Origin: a bacterium
Lineage (GTDB): Bacteria > Zhuqueibacterota > QNDG01 > JAGLOF01
Assembly: GCA_023139105.1 (NCBI GenBank)
Contig: JAGLOF010000061.1
Coordinates: 1 to 35,323, forward strand
Length of the DNA stretch: 35,323 bases
Reading direction: 5' to 3'
In this document: piece after piece, positions 1-6,727 of the stretch
How positions within the stretch are numbered: position 1 is the first letter of the stretch
Layout: the number at the start of each line of letters is the position of its first letter
Notes under the pieces: model-generated
The model's input: the letters and a program-made list of their open reading frames with translations, nothing else
Told to the model about the DNA's origin: nothing
Database searches by the model: none
Program-made: the position numbers and the translations under genes

Positions 1-147
1 TCTCTTTCATTTTACTGTTCGACTTTGGACGGCCTCGGCCGTCCGTGAAATAGAAACGGTGCGGACTGTTCCGCATGATCAGTTAATTACCTTAACGTGG
101 CTTCGGGACCGTATCATTTTGCCACACCAATTATACGGGTTATGCAT
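1..147 (+). repeat. Diverged intergenic repeat, copy A (attC-like end)
   Basis: Bases 1-110 align without gaps to 2797-2906 at about 60% identity by eye. Shared blocks include GGACGGCC, GATCAGT, AACG and GCTTCGGGAC. The 3' part (91-145) looks like a small integron attC core: CTTAAC at 91-96, a GTGGC/GCCAC stem at 97-101 and 121-125, and GTTATGC at 139-145. The left edge is cut by the window. The repeat relationship is seen directly. The attC reading is inference, because the core boxes match the consensus (RYYYAAC / GTTRRRY) only imperfectly and no integrase is in view. The rest of 148-231 is AT-rich with no clear signal. Confidence 0.55.
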
Positions 148-231
148 CTAATTTTTTCTTGTTGATTTATAGGTATAATATGGGCATGTTGTGGGTATAA
201 CTGTTTAATTTGCATATTTTATGGGTGTATT

Positions 232-1308
232 ATGGGTGCTTTTGAAAAAAAAATGCAGTTTAGCTATGAGAACTCACAGAAAATTATCAAATTAGTTTCT
301 GAGATTGATATGTTTAAAGGGAAATGGTCAGCATTAGAAAATAAGAGAGAATCTTTCCTGAGCGAGCTGAAAAACATTGCAACTGTTGAAAGTATTGGTT
401 CATCAACACGAATTGAAGGTGCTACATTAACTGATCAAGAAATAGAGACACTAATTTCTAATCTTGATATAATGAAGCTTGAAACACGTGACAAACAAGA
501 AGTTGTTGGATATTATGAATCATTAGAATTGATATTTGATAATTATAATGATATTGAATTGACGGAAAACTATATCAAGCAATTGCATTCAACTTTGCTT
601 AATTATAGTGTGAAAGATGACCGACAAAGAGGAATATATAAAATCAGTACAAATAAAGTGGTTGCTACATATCCTAATGGTACAACCAAGATCATATTTA
701 ATACGACGAAACCACACTTGGTTCCAAAAGAAATGGAAGAAGTTATACATTGGACACTACTGAATATTAATCAAGAATATATTCATCCATTAATTGTTAT
801 TGGGCTCTTCATCTATGAATTTTTATCTATTCATCCCTTTCATGATGGCAATGGTCGGCTGTCGAGATTAGTCACTTCACTTTTACTTTTAAAACAAGAA
901 TATGATTTTATTAAGTATATTTCATTTGAACATCTAATTGAAGAGCGGAAAAAGGAATACTATTCTTCATTAATGGATTGCCAGAAAAACAGATATTCTG
1001 ATTCAGAAAAAATTGACAATTGGATTATATTTTATTTAAGTTCGCTTAAAAAGTTAACAGCAAAATTAGAAGTAAAACTTAAAGAAATACAGCAAGAAAA
1101 CCAAATTTATTTGAACGACCGTCAAAAGCAAATAGTTAAAATTATTAAGGAAGAGCAACCTTGTAAAATCGGAGATATCCATAGGATAATCCCTGGAATT
1201 TCAATTAATACACTTAAAAAAGATATAAACTTCTTAGCTAAAAATCAAATAATTTTGAAATATGGGCAACGAAAGGGTTCAGTATATAAATTAAATATAG
1301 GTGTTTAG
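232..1308 (+). CDS. Fic family protein (putative AMPylase) with N-terminal inhibitory helix and C-terminal winged helix
   Basis: Fic enzymes usually transfer AMP from ATP to a hydroxyl of a target protein. The full active-site motif HPFHDGNGRLSR lies at residues 201-212, with catalytic His201. An (S/T)xxxE(G/N) inhibitory motif, STRIEG, lies at residues 58-63, which places the protein in the class with an N-terminal self-inhibiting helix (Glu62 would block ATP). Residues about 290-350 look like a winged helix-turn-helix, as in many Fic proteins of 350-380 aa. The protein is complete, has no signal peptide and is cytoplasmic. No antitoxin partner is adjacent, which fits the built-in inhibitor. 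The start at 232 lacks a strong Shine-Dalgarno; ATG 253 is an in-frame alternative. The gene is much more AT-rich than the minus-strand genes and sits between two attC-like repeats, so acquisition by transfer is plausible. The target is unknown. Confidence 0.93.
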   Translation: MGAFEKKMQFSYENSQKIIKLVSEIDMFKGKWSALENKRESFLSELKNIATVESIGSSTRIEGATLTDQEIETLISNLDIMKLETRDKQEVVGYYESLELIFDNYNDIELTENYIKQLHSTLLNYSVKDDRQRGIYKISTNKVVATYPNGTTKIIFNTTKPHLVPKEMEEVIHWTLLNINQEYIHPLIVIGLFIYEFLSIHPFHDGNGRLSRLVTSLLLLKQEYDFIKYISFEHLIEERKKEYYSSLMDCQKNRYSDSEKIDNWIIFYLSSLKKLTAKLEVKLKEIQQENQIYLNDRQKQIVKIIKEEQPCKIGDIHRIIPGISINTLKKDINFLAKNQIILKYGQRKGSVYKLNIGV

Positions 1309-1321
1309 TAGTGGTGCGCAG

Positions 1322-1414
1322 AACCCATGCATGAACGCGGACAAAACCGCTTGTCACGCCTTTTGTGCCACAAGTCGCGCCAATCGGTTTTGCCAATTAT
1401 GGAGAATGTTATAG
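1322..1414 (+). repeat. attC-like structured intergenic element B
   Basis: The 14-mer AACCCATGCATGAA at 1322-1335 recurs exactly at 2763-2776. It is followed by nested inverted repeats: CAAAACCG (1342-1349) with CGGTTTTG (1385-1392), and inside it CTTGT (1350-1354) with ACAAG (1370-1374), plus CAC/GTG at the top. The element ends in GTTATAG (1408-1414), like the GTTATGC and GTTATAT ends of copies A and C. It follows the fic stop codon directly. A long imperfect hairpin between an AAC box and a GTT box, about 93 bp long, is the expected shape of an integron attC site. A structured terminator is the alternative, but there is no T tract. Confidence 0.5.
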
Positions 1415-1499
1415 CATTATTACAGAATTAAGCTATGCTCTAAAATTTTAATTTTGTATAAGTCTTGATATACAACAAATATAATAAGGAGATATAACA

Positions 1500-2639
1500 A
1501 TGAAAAAGCTACTGTTTGCGTTTTTCTTGATACCATCGATTATGATGGCACAAATAACTGAGAAATATTCAGATCATTCTGATGGTGCCAAAATTTTCTC
1601 AGAAGGCGGATTAACTTTCAATGCAACCAGTAATCTGGAAGTTGATATTGTGGCGGCGTGGGGATATGATGATAATAATTTTATATCTAATTTCGACAGT
1701 CCTGTTGCTGGTGGCGGTTCTGTAGGTTCCTTTACCATTTCATCCGGAAACTTTAACGTGCATGAATTATATTTAATTCCATTGAACAGCGGCAAGACAA
1801 TTGAACAAAACAATAATATCTTAGTAAGAGGAAAGCTTGTGGGATCTGAACAGTTTACTCACACAATACCATGGAACACTATCAATACAAGTTCTTCCAA
1901 TAATTACTTCACCTATGTGGATTTAAACAGCTATTCAGCTTATACTCTTGATGAAATAGAATTCATTATTGAGCCTTATGGTACGAATAGCGTGGTGTAT
2001 TTAATGATTGATGATTTTCAGTTTGAAGCTGACGCTTCACTGCCTGTTGCTCTCTCTTCCTTTTCAGCCAGCTGTGAGGGACGATCCATTTTTCTGGAAT
2101 GGAGGACAGAATCAGAAACGAACAATCTTGGATTTATTCTGGAGCGGTCAACCGGAGGTAATGTGTGGACCACCATTGCTTCATACAAGACAGACGATGC
2201 CCTAGAAGGTCAGGGCAACACATCGTCTGCAACCGACTACATGTTCATGGATTCGGATGTAGATGGCGAAACCGCCTACTCCTACCGTCTTTCTGATGTC
2301 AGCCTAGACAGTGAGATTAATACCTATGCATCTCTGACTATCATTTCAGAGCCTATGCCAAAAGCTACTGAAATGGAAAAAGCCTATCCAAATCCTTTCA
2401 ATCCCAAAACATACATCGCCTATCATCTGGCTGAAGATGCGGATGTGAATATTGCCGTCTTCGACATGCTGGGCCGTCAGTTGAAAACTTTGTACACAGG
2501 AAATCAATATGCCGGAAGCTACCATGTTTACTGGACTGCCACAAATTATTTAGGTCGCAAAGTCCCGACAGGTACCTATTTCATCCGTATGCAAGCAGGG
2601 GATATTCAGAGAGTTCAGAAAGTCATATTGATTAAATAG
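1500..2639 (+). CDS. Secreted protein with FlgD-like / type IX-type C-terminal sorting domain
   Basis: A Sec signal peptide occupies residues 1-18 (ends MMAQ). The mature N-terminal half (about 20-180) is an unrecognised beta-rich region, possibly carbohydrate-binding-like. Residues about 181-280 match the fibronectin-like module that often starts LPVALSSFSA in this group. Residues about 293-379 are the C-terminal sorting domain with the signature YPNPFNP, then DMLGRQ and the ending VPTGTYFIRMQAG...VILIK. Such domains direct secretion and surface attachment in Bacteroidota, and FlgD-like versions are widespread in Calditrichota and Neomarinimicrobiota. An AAGGAGA Shine-Dalgarno at 1486-1492 fixes the start. 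It stands alone between attC-like elements B and C. Function beyond being secreted is unknown. Confidence 0.85.
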   Translation: MKKLLFAFFLIPSIMMAQITEKYSDHSDGAKIFSEGGLTFNATSNLEVDIVAAWGYDDNNFISNFDSPVAGGGSVGSFTISSGNFNVHELYLIPLNSGKTIEQNNNILVRGKLVGSEQFTHTIPWNTINTSSSNNYFTYVDLNSYSAYTLDEIEFIIEPYGTNSVVYLMIDDFQFEADASLPVALSSFSASCEGRSIFLEWRTESETNNLGFILERSTGGNVWTTIASYKTDDALEGQGNTSSATDYMFMDSDVDGETAYSYRLSDVSLDSEINTYASLTIISEPMPKATEMEKAYPNPFNPKTYIAYHLAEDADVNIAVFDMLGRQLKTLYTGNQYAGSYHVYWTATNYLGRKVPTGTYFIRMQAGDIQRVQKVILIK

Positions 2640-2762
2640 AGAATAAATATTAGAAAAAGGAAGACTCTCTTTGTGTTGTGTTTCCTTATTGTGAGGTTTA
2701 AACTTTGTTAGATCTGGTAAAAGATTGAAGTGTAGTATGGGCAGCAGTTTAAAAAACATGTT

Positions 2763-2943
2763 AACCCATGCATGAAATGGATGTGGCAGCTGTTTGTCTC
2801 CTTCATGTTTAAGTTCTCAAGTGGACGGCCCCAGCCTCCCATAACAGAAAAGCAATGCCGATGGTAATGAGAGATCAGTACTAACAATCAACGCAGCTTC
2901 GGGACAGTGTCTTGTGACCGCGCCGAAGCCCCACATGTTATAT
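2763..2943 (+). repeat. Diverged intergenic repeat, copy C (attC-like end)
   Basis: This intergenic stretch begins with the 14-mer shared with element B (2763-2776). From 2797 it runs colinear and ungapped with window positions 1-110. Its 3' end has CTAAC (2881-2885), a perfect 7-bp stem GCTTCGG/CCGAAGC (2896-2902 and 2923-2929) and GTTATAT (2937-2943), a 63-bp attC-like core. The remaining intergenic bases 2640-2762 hold a weak AAGGAA/TTCCTT inverted repeat just after the upstream stop codon and nothing else recognisable. Confidence 0.55.
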
Positions 2944-2995
2944 GTTAAAGAGGCACCACTCACTAACAATTTAGAACTATACATATGGGAGAACT

Positions 2996-3922
2996 ATGAA
3001 AAAGAAAACACGAAAAGCAATTTCCGAAAGTAGTATGGTATTTATCTTTTTTTTAGTGATTGGAATTTTACTTTGGCAATCCAAGGGTCATATCTTTTAT
3101 TTATTCAATTTTGCGTATATTGGATTGGCTGCGTCAGCAGGTGAATTATTATTTAACATTCTTCCACGAGAAAAAAAAATATGGGGCAGAAAACTTAGTC
3201 AGCTGTTGATTGGGCTTTACATGTTAGGTGTTTTAGGCTTTCTCGGTCGTGAGAATATGCAAATGGAAGGCTTCTTCTTTTATTTATTGGCTGGCACATT
3301 TTCCGGCCCGGTTTTACATTATTTCATAGCAAAAATTGCAGGGCCATTTTTCTTTGGTCGGGGTTGGTGTGGTTGGGCTTGCTGGACAGCTATGGTTCTC
3401 GATTTTTTGCCATGGATGAAACCCGCTCATGGCAGGAAAAAATATTGGGGTCTGATTCGTTATTTGCATTTTATCATATCATTGGCAATCGTTTTAATTC
3501 TTTGGTATACATTCAAAATAAGAGATTTTGACCAACATACTCATTTTGCTTTAAATAGCTTAATAATTGGCAATCTTTTATATTATGTGATAGCAATTAC
3601 CCTGGCTGCATTTTTGAAAGATAATCGAGCATTCTGTAAATACCTGTGTCCAGTACCAGTTGTTATGAAGTTTGGTGCCCACTTTTCAGTATGGAAAATC
3701 GAAATTTTTAGAGATAAATGTACAGAATGTGGAAAATGCGAGAACAATTGTCCTATGAACATCCAACTTTTGCGTTATATGAAAAATAATCAACGAATCA
3801 TGTCAACAGAATGCATTACTTGTCAACAATGTATTAACGTGTGCCCCGAAGGTGCGATCGAATATAGTAAAAAATTTGATCTGGGCTTTAAAGAATTTCT
3901 AACTTTTGATAATGACAAGTAA
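2996..3922 (+). CDS. Membrane-bound 4Fe-4S ferredoxin-type protein (NapH/NosR/CcoG-like)
   Basis: This is an integral membrane electron-transfer protein. It has about five hydrophobic segments (around residues 15-30, 35-55, 68-84, 93-115, 153-172 and 185-205). The paired loop motifs GRGWCGWAC (C125, C129) and FCKYLCP (C214, C218) are typical of NapH/NosR-type quinol or flavin electron carriers. Two C-terminal [4Fe-4S] sets follow: C242-C245-C248-C252 and C273-C276-C279-C283. All eight ligands are present. GGGAGA at 2987-2992 is the ribosome site. Genes 3975-4640 and 4695-5942 follow at 52 and 54 bp on the same strand and are probably co-transcribed. The physiological donor and acceptor cannot be named from sequence alone. 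Confidence 0.88.
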   Translation: MKKKTRKAISESSMVFIFFLVIGILLWQSKGHIFYLFNFAYIGLAASAGELLFNILPREKKIWGRKLSQLLIGLYMLGVLGFLGRENMQMEGFFFYLLAGTFSGPVLHYFIAKIAGPFFFGRGWCGWACWTAMVLDFLPWMKPAHGRKKYWGLIRYLHFIISLAIVLILWYTFKIRDFDQHTHFALNSLIIGNLLYYVIAITLAAFLKDNRAFCKYLCPVPVVMKFGAHFSVWKIEIFRDKCTECGKCENNCPMNIQLLRYMKNNQRIMSTECITCQQCINVCPEGAIEYSKKFDLGFKEFLTFDNDK

Positions 3923-3974
3923 CTATTTAAAACACAAGAAAGTCTTATAGAAAAACATCAAAAGGAATAGACCA

Positions 3975-4640
3975 ATGAAACAACTACTCACAATAATTTT
4001 AGCTTTATTCTTCAATTTCGCCAGTACTGTCCTGGCTCAGACATGTGGGCCTAATTGTCCTGCCTGTTCAGGAAATGTTGATGGAATCATTGTACCCGCA
4101 AAATCAATATCTCTACAAGGATTATTTATTCCAACCGGAGAAGATGAATTTGGAGTAATGGGCCTTAGGTATGGTCTTCTGGATTGGATGGATATAGGAA
4201 TTGGCTTTACTTTTAAAGCTCAAAAACTAATTTGGAATGCCCGCTTGCAGCCATTGAAGCAAAATAAAGACAATTGGCAGCCTGGTATTATTTTGGGTAC
4301 AGGAAGTATTCGAACTGGCAGCGGTGACCAATCAATTTATCTGAATCTCCTTAAATCAAAGGAGTTTTCAGAGAACTTTGCCATAGGTATTTCGGCTGGT
4401 GCGGCAAGCCTGGTCTCCGACTTAGAGAAAATTTATGGTATTGCCAATATTTCACTGAGTTTCCAGGAAAAGTTTACAGCATTTGTTAACTTTGACGGCG
4501 TTAGTTTTCATCAAGGTGTTACCTGGAATGTAAACGATTGGTTTAACGTGGGTTTTATGCTGCTTGAAAGTAAAGATCCGGCCATTACTGTCAATATTAT
4601 TAAATCCTTGTTTAATGCTAAAACACCTGACAGCCCATGA
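3975..4640 (+). CDS. Secreted/outer-membrane beta-rich protein with N-terminal CxxxCxxC motif
   Basis: A Sec signal peptide (residues 1-22, ending VLAQ) is followed at once by TCGPNCPAC (C24, C28, C31). The remaining ~190 residues alternate hydrophobic and polar positions with many Gly and aromatic residues, as in small outer-membrane beta-barrels. No known catalytic motif is seen. The Cys cluster at the mature N-terminus could hold a metal, a cluster or a disulfide. Its place between a membrane ferredoxin and a PQQ-like propeller suggests a role in the same redox or envelope process, but that is inference. An AAAAGGAA ribosome site precedes the start. The stop is followed by 54 bp before the next gene. 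Confidence 0.72.
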   Translation: MKQLLTIILALFFNFASTVLAQTCGPNCPACSGNVDGIIVPAKSISLQGLFIPTGEDEFGVMGLRYGLLDWMDIGIGFTFKAQKLIWNARLQPLKQNKDNWQPGIILGTGSIRTGSGDQSIYLNLLKSKEFSENFAIGISAGAASLVSDLEKIYGIANISLSFQEKFTAFVNFDGVSFHQGVTWNVNDWFNVGFMLLESKDPAITVNIIKSLFNAKTPDSP

Positions 4641-4694
4641 ATAATAAATGATCTGTCAAATTAGATTCCCGGGAACGCTTACAAGGAGAAAGTA

Positions 4695-5942
4695 ATGACA
4701 GGAAAATTCTATTGCAGAGGTATTTCTATCCTGATTATATGTATGGCTTTTGTCCCTGCTTTTTCTCAGGAATGGCTCCAATGGGGCGGCTCTTCCGGAG
4801 ATTTTAAGATAGATTCTCAAAAACTCAATTCAAAGTGGCCTGAAGAAGGCCCCCTGAAGTTATGGCATCGGACTCTTGGCGAAGGCTACTCATCTATATT
4901 GTTCAAGCAAGGCCGTCTTTATACCATGACAAGTAATGGTAACGAAGAAATTATCATTTCACTGGATGCAAAAACCGGCAGGACAATCTGGGAGCACAGC
5001 TATCTACGGAAATTCTGGCCGGATATGCGCATGGCCTTTGGCCCCGGCCCCAATGCAACTCCCATAATTGTTGATAATAAAATTATCGCTATCGGAATTT
5101 CCGGTCAAATGCGCTGTCTTAATCTGTCAAACGGAGAATTAATCTGGAAACGGCACCTGCCATCAGAATATGGCAGAAGAGGGCGTATGGAAGAATATGG
5201 TTATTCCGCAAGCCCCATTCGTTATAAAAATAGTATAATAGTACAAGTAGGAGGCCATGACCATGCTGTCATCGCCATTAATCCTGATGATGGATCAACT
5301 CTCTGGGCAAGCTCTCCGGGCGGAGTAAGTTATGCCCAATCCAGCATTATTCATCTGGCTGGAATGGATCAGTATTTATATTTTTCACCTGAAGGTTTAA
5401 ATGCACTTGACCCTGCAAACGGCAGCTTGTGTTGGCATCATAATATTCCTGTAGATAATGGTAATCACTTAACCCCTGTTGTTCAGTGTGATGCCAATCA
5501 TATATTCGTTTCCAGTCAATTTGATTCAGGCGGCGGTCGTCTATTAAAAATTGAGAGTATAAAAAATGTAATGTCAGTAGAAGAACTTTGGTTTGATTCT
5601 GATTTAAAAGCATCATGCTGGACTGATGTATGTATTGGTGATTATATTTATGGCTCCTCTGGCGGGCATAATTTTTCATTCCTTACTGCCTTTAACTGGC
5701 ATACCGGGAAAGTGGCCTGGAAAAAACGTGGACACAGGATGGCGCAATGCCTCTTTGCAGATAAGAAATTGATTTTTCTTGATCAAAGCGGGACCCTGGG
5801 CATTGCGACAATTTCTCCAAAAGGTATTAATATTCTTGATACTGCCAAGGTGGCCGGTTCTGTAGCATGGACTCTACCCACACTTATTTCCTCCACTCTT
5901 TATGTACGTGATAGAAACAATATTATGGCATTAGCCTTATAA
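4695..5942 (+). CDS. Secreted PQQ-like beta-propeller repeat protein
   Basis: A signal peptide (about residues 1-24, ending AFSQ) precedes WLQWGG, a typical opening of secreted PQQ-like propellers. Several blades show the PQQ-repeat pattern of a hydrophobic strand followed by LDxxTGxxxW: SLDAKTGRTIWE, LNLSNGELIWKR, INPDDGSTLWA, LDPANGSLCWH and FNWHTGKVAWKK. The length (415 aa) fits a single 7-8 bladed PQQ_2-type domain like those in BamB and many extracytoplasmic proteins. The conserved acidic and Cys residues of true quinoprotein dehydrogenases are not evident, so cofactor binding is doubtful. AAGGAG at 4683-4688 marks the start. It is the last gene of the probable 2996-5942 operon. Confidence 0.85.
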   Translation: MTGKFYCRGISILIICMAFVPAFSQEWLQWGGSSGDFKIDSQKLNSKWPEEGPLKLWHRTLGEGYSSILFKQGRLYTMTSNGNEEIIISLDAKTGRTIWEHSYLRKFWPDMRMAFGPGPNATPIIVDNKIIAIGISGQMRCLNLSNGELIWKRHLPSEYGRRGRMEEYGYSASPIRYKNSIIVQVGGHDHAVIAINPDDGSTLWASSPGGVSYAQSSIIHLAGMDQYLYFSPEGLNALDPANGSLCWHHNIPVDNGNHLTPVVQCDANHIFVSSQFDSGGGRLLKIESIKNVMSVEELWFDSDLKASCWTDVCIGDYIYGSSGGHNFSFLTAFNWHTGKVAWKKRGHRMAQCLFADKKLIFLDQSGTLGIATISPKGINILDTAKVAGSVAWTLPTLISSTLYVRDRNNIMALAL

Positions 5943-5990
5943 TATACCTTTTGATAATTTTTATCCAATACTTCTACTGCACTCCGATCA

Positions 5991-6135
5991 GGGGCTGTAT
6001 CAAAAGTCTAATTGAATGTCCTTGCGAGGATCGAAGCGACGTGGCTATCTCCTCACTCATGCAGGAACGCCAGGGGATTGCTTCACAAAGAAACGCTCGC
6101 AGCAATGACAGGTGGCAGACTTTTGATACAGCCCC
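5991..6135. mobile_element. MITE-like element with perfect 19-bp terminal inverted repeats
   Basis: GGGGCTGTATCAAAAGTCT at 5991-6009 is the exact reverse complement of AGACTTTTGATACAGCCCC at 6117-6135, giving a 145-bp element. Inside it, a subterminal pair (TGTCcTTGCgag near the left, its complement GCAgCAATGACA near the right) and a GAAGCAATC-type core resemble the 'TGTCATTGCGAG' short interspersed repeat common in many environmental bacterial genomes. No transposase and no clear target-site duplication were found. It lies between the propeller gene and the blaI region. An apparent 75-codon frame through it is not credible as a gene. Confidence 0.8.
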
Positions 6136-6175
6136 GTGTAAAGCAATGATTCAACATCATAATACCCATCCGCTC

Positions 6176-6207
6176 TAATCCGTTAAATCCACGTCATCCG
6201 TGTTCCA
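6176..6207. repeat. Short dispersed repeat (core TCATCCGTGTTCCA)
   Basis: The core TCATCCGTGTTCCA (6194-6207) recurs exactly at 34818-34831. In both places it is preceded by related AATCCGTT/AATC words. It matches a short interspersed sequence often seen between genes in bacterial genomes. The rest of the 5943-6327 gap holds the MITE, the operators and AT-rich filler. Confidence 0.5.
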
Positions 6208-6252
6208 ATGCTCCTGCACTTTTAAACAATGTCAAAAAAAGTTGAAACCTTT

Positions 6253-6309
6253 CTACGATAAGCTTCGTACTTAACTACGACATGCTTCGTAGTACGACAA
6301 TCAACGTAG
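6253..6309 (+). promoter_or_regulatory. Three tandem operator-like palindromes upstream of blaI
   Basis: Three 16-bp sites of the form TACGA-N6-(T/A)CGTA are seen: TACGATAAGCTTCGTA (6254-6269), TACGACATGCTTCGTA (6276-6291) and TACGACAATCAACGTA (6293-6308). They end 19 bp before the blaI start. BlaI/MecI dimers bind palindromes with TACA/TGTA half-sites, so a TACG-type variant at the usual place points to autoregulation by the 6328 repressor. The palindromes are seen. The regulator assignment is inference. Confidence 0.7.
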
Positions 6310-6327
6310 ACCCATAAGGGAGTCGAA

Positions 6328-6714
6328 ATGAAACATAAATCCATCAAACCCACAGGCGCAGAGCTGAATATTTTGCGTGTTCTCTGGGATCAAGGTACCC
6401 AGACCGTCAGGCAGGTACACAGCATTCTGAATCCCAATAACGAATCAGGCTATACTACTACCCTCAAAATCATGCAGATTATGACAGAAAAAGGTCTGTT
6501 GGAACGAGATTCCTCTCAGAGAAGCCATATCTACTCAGCAATTCTACGGGAGGAAGACACTCAGAAAAAACTGCTTGATACTCTGGTGGACACTGCCTTT
6601 GGCGGATCTGCCATGAAACTTGTAGTACAGGCTCTGGGCAGTAACTCTGCATCCAAAGACGAAATCTCACAGATTAGAAACATGCTCGACCAGATGGAAA
6701 AGGAGAAATCATGA
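6328..6714 (+). CDS. blaI: BlaI/MecI/CopY family transcriptional repressor
   Basis: This 128-residue protein has the BlaI layout: an N-terminal winged helix (KPTGAELNILRVLW...QTVRQVHSIL...GYTTTLKIMQIMTEKGLLER, about residues 6-62) and a C-terminal helical dimerisation part. The family represses its own operon until a membrane sensor peptidase (BlaR1/MecR1) inactivates it by cleavage. A GGGAG ribosome site lies just upstream. The gene ends in AAGGAGAAATCATGA, where AAGGAG and the ATGA overlap look like the original translation start of a coupled blaR1. That partner has lost its 5' part (see 6728-7912), so normal induction may be broken. Confidence 0.9.
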   Translation: MKHKSIKPTGAELNILRVLWDQGTQTVRQVHSILNPNNESGYTTTLKIMQIMTEKGLLERDSSQRSHIYSAILREEDTQKKLLDTLVDTAFGGSAMKLVVQALGSNSASKDEISQIRNMLDQMEKEKS

Positions 6715-6727
6715 ACTGGCCCATATA

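Noticed and set aside
175-180. TATAAT-like box upstream of fic as a promoter
   Set aside because: No -35 box at a suitable distance, so a promoter could not be supported.
5347-5679. Minus-strand frame of 110 codons
   Set aside because: Lies wholly inside the PQQ-like propeller gene, whose blade repeats make the plus strand the certain coding strand.
5951-6178. Open frame of 75 codons on the plus strand
   Set aside because: It runs through the MITE-like element and its inverted repeats; no ribosome site and no protein-like composition.
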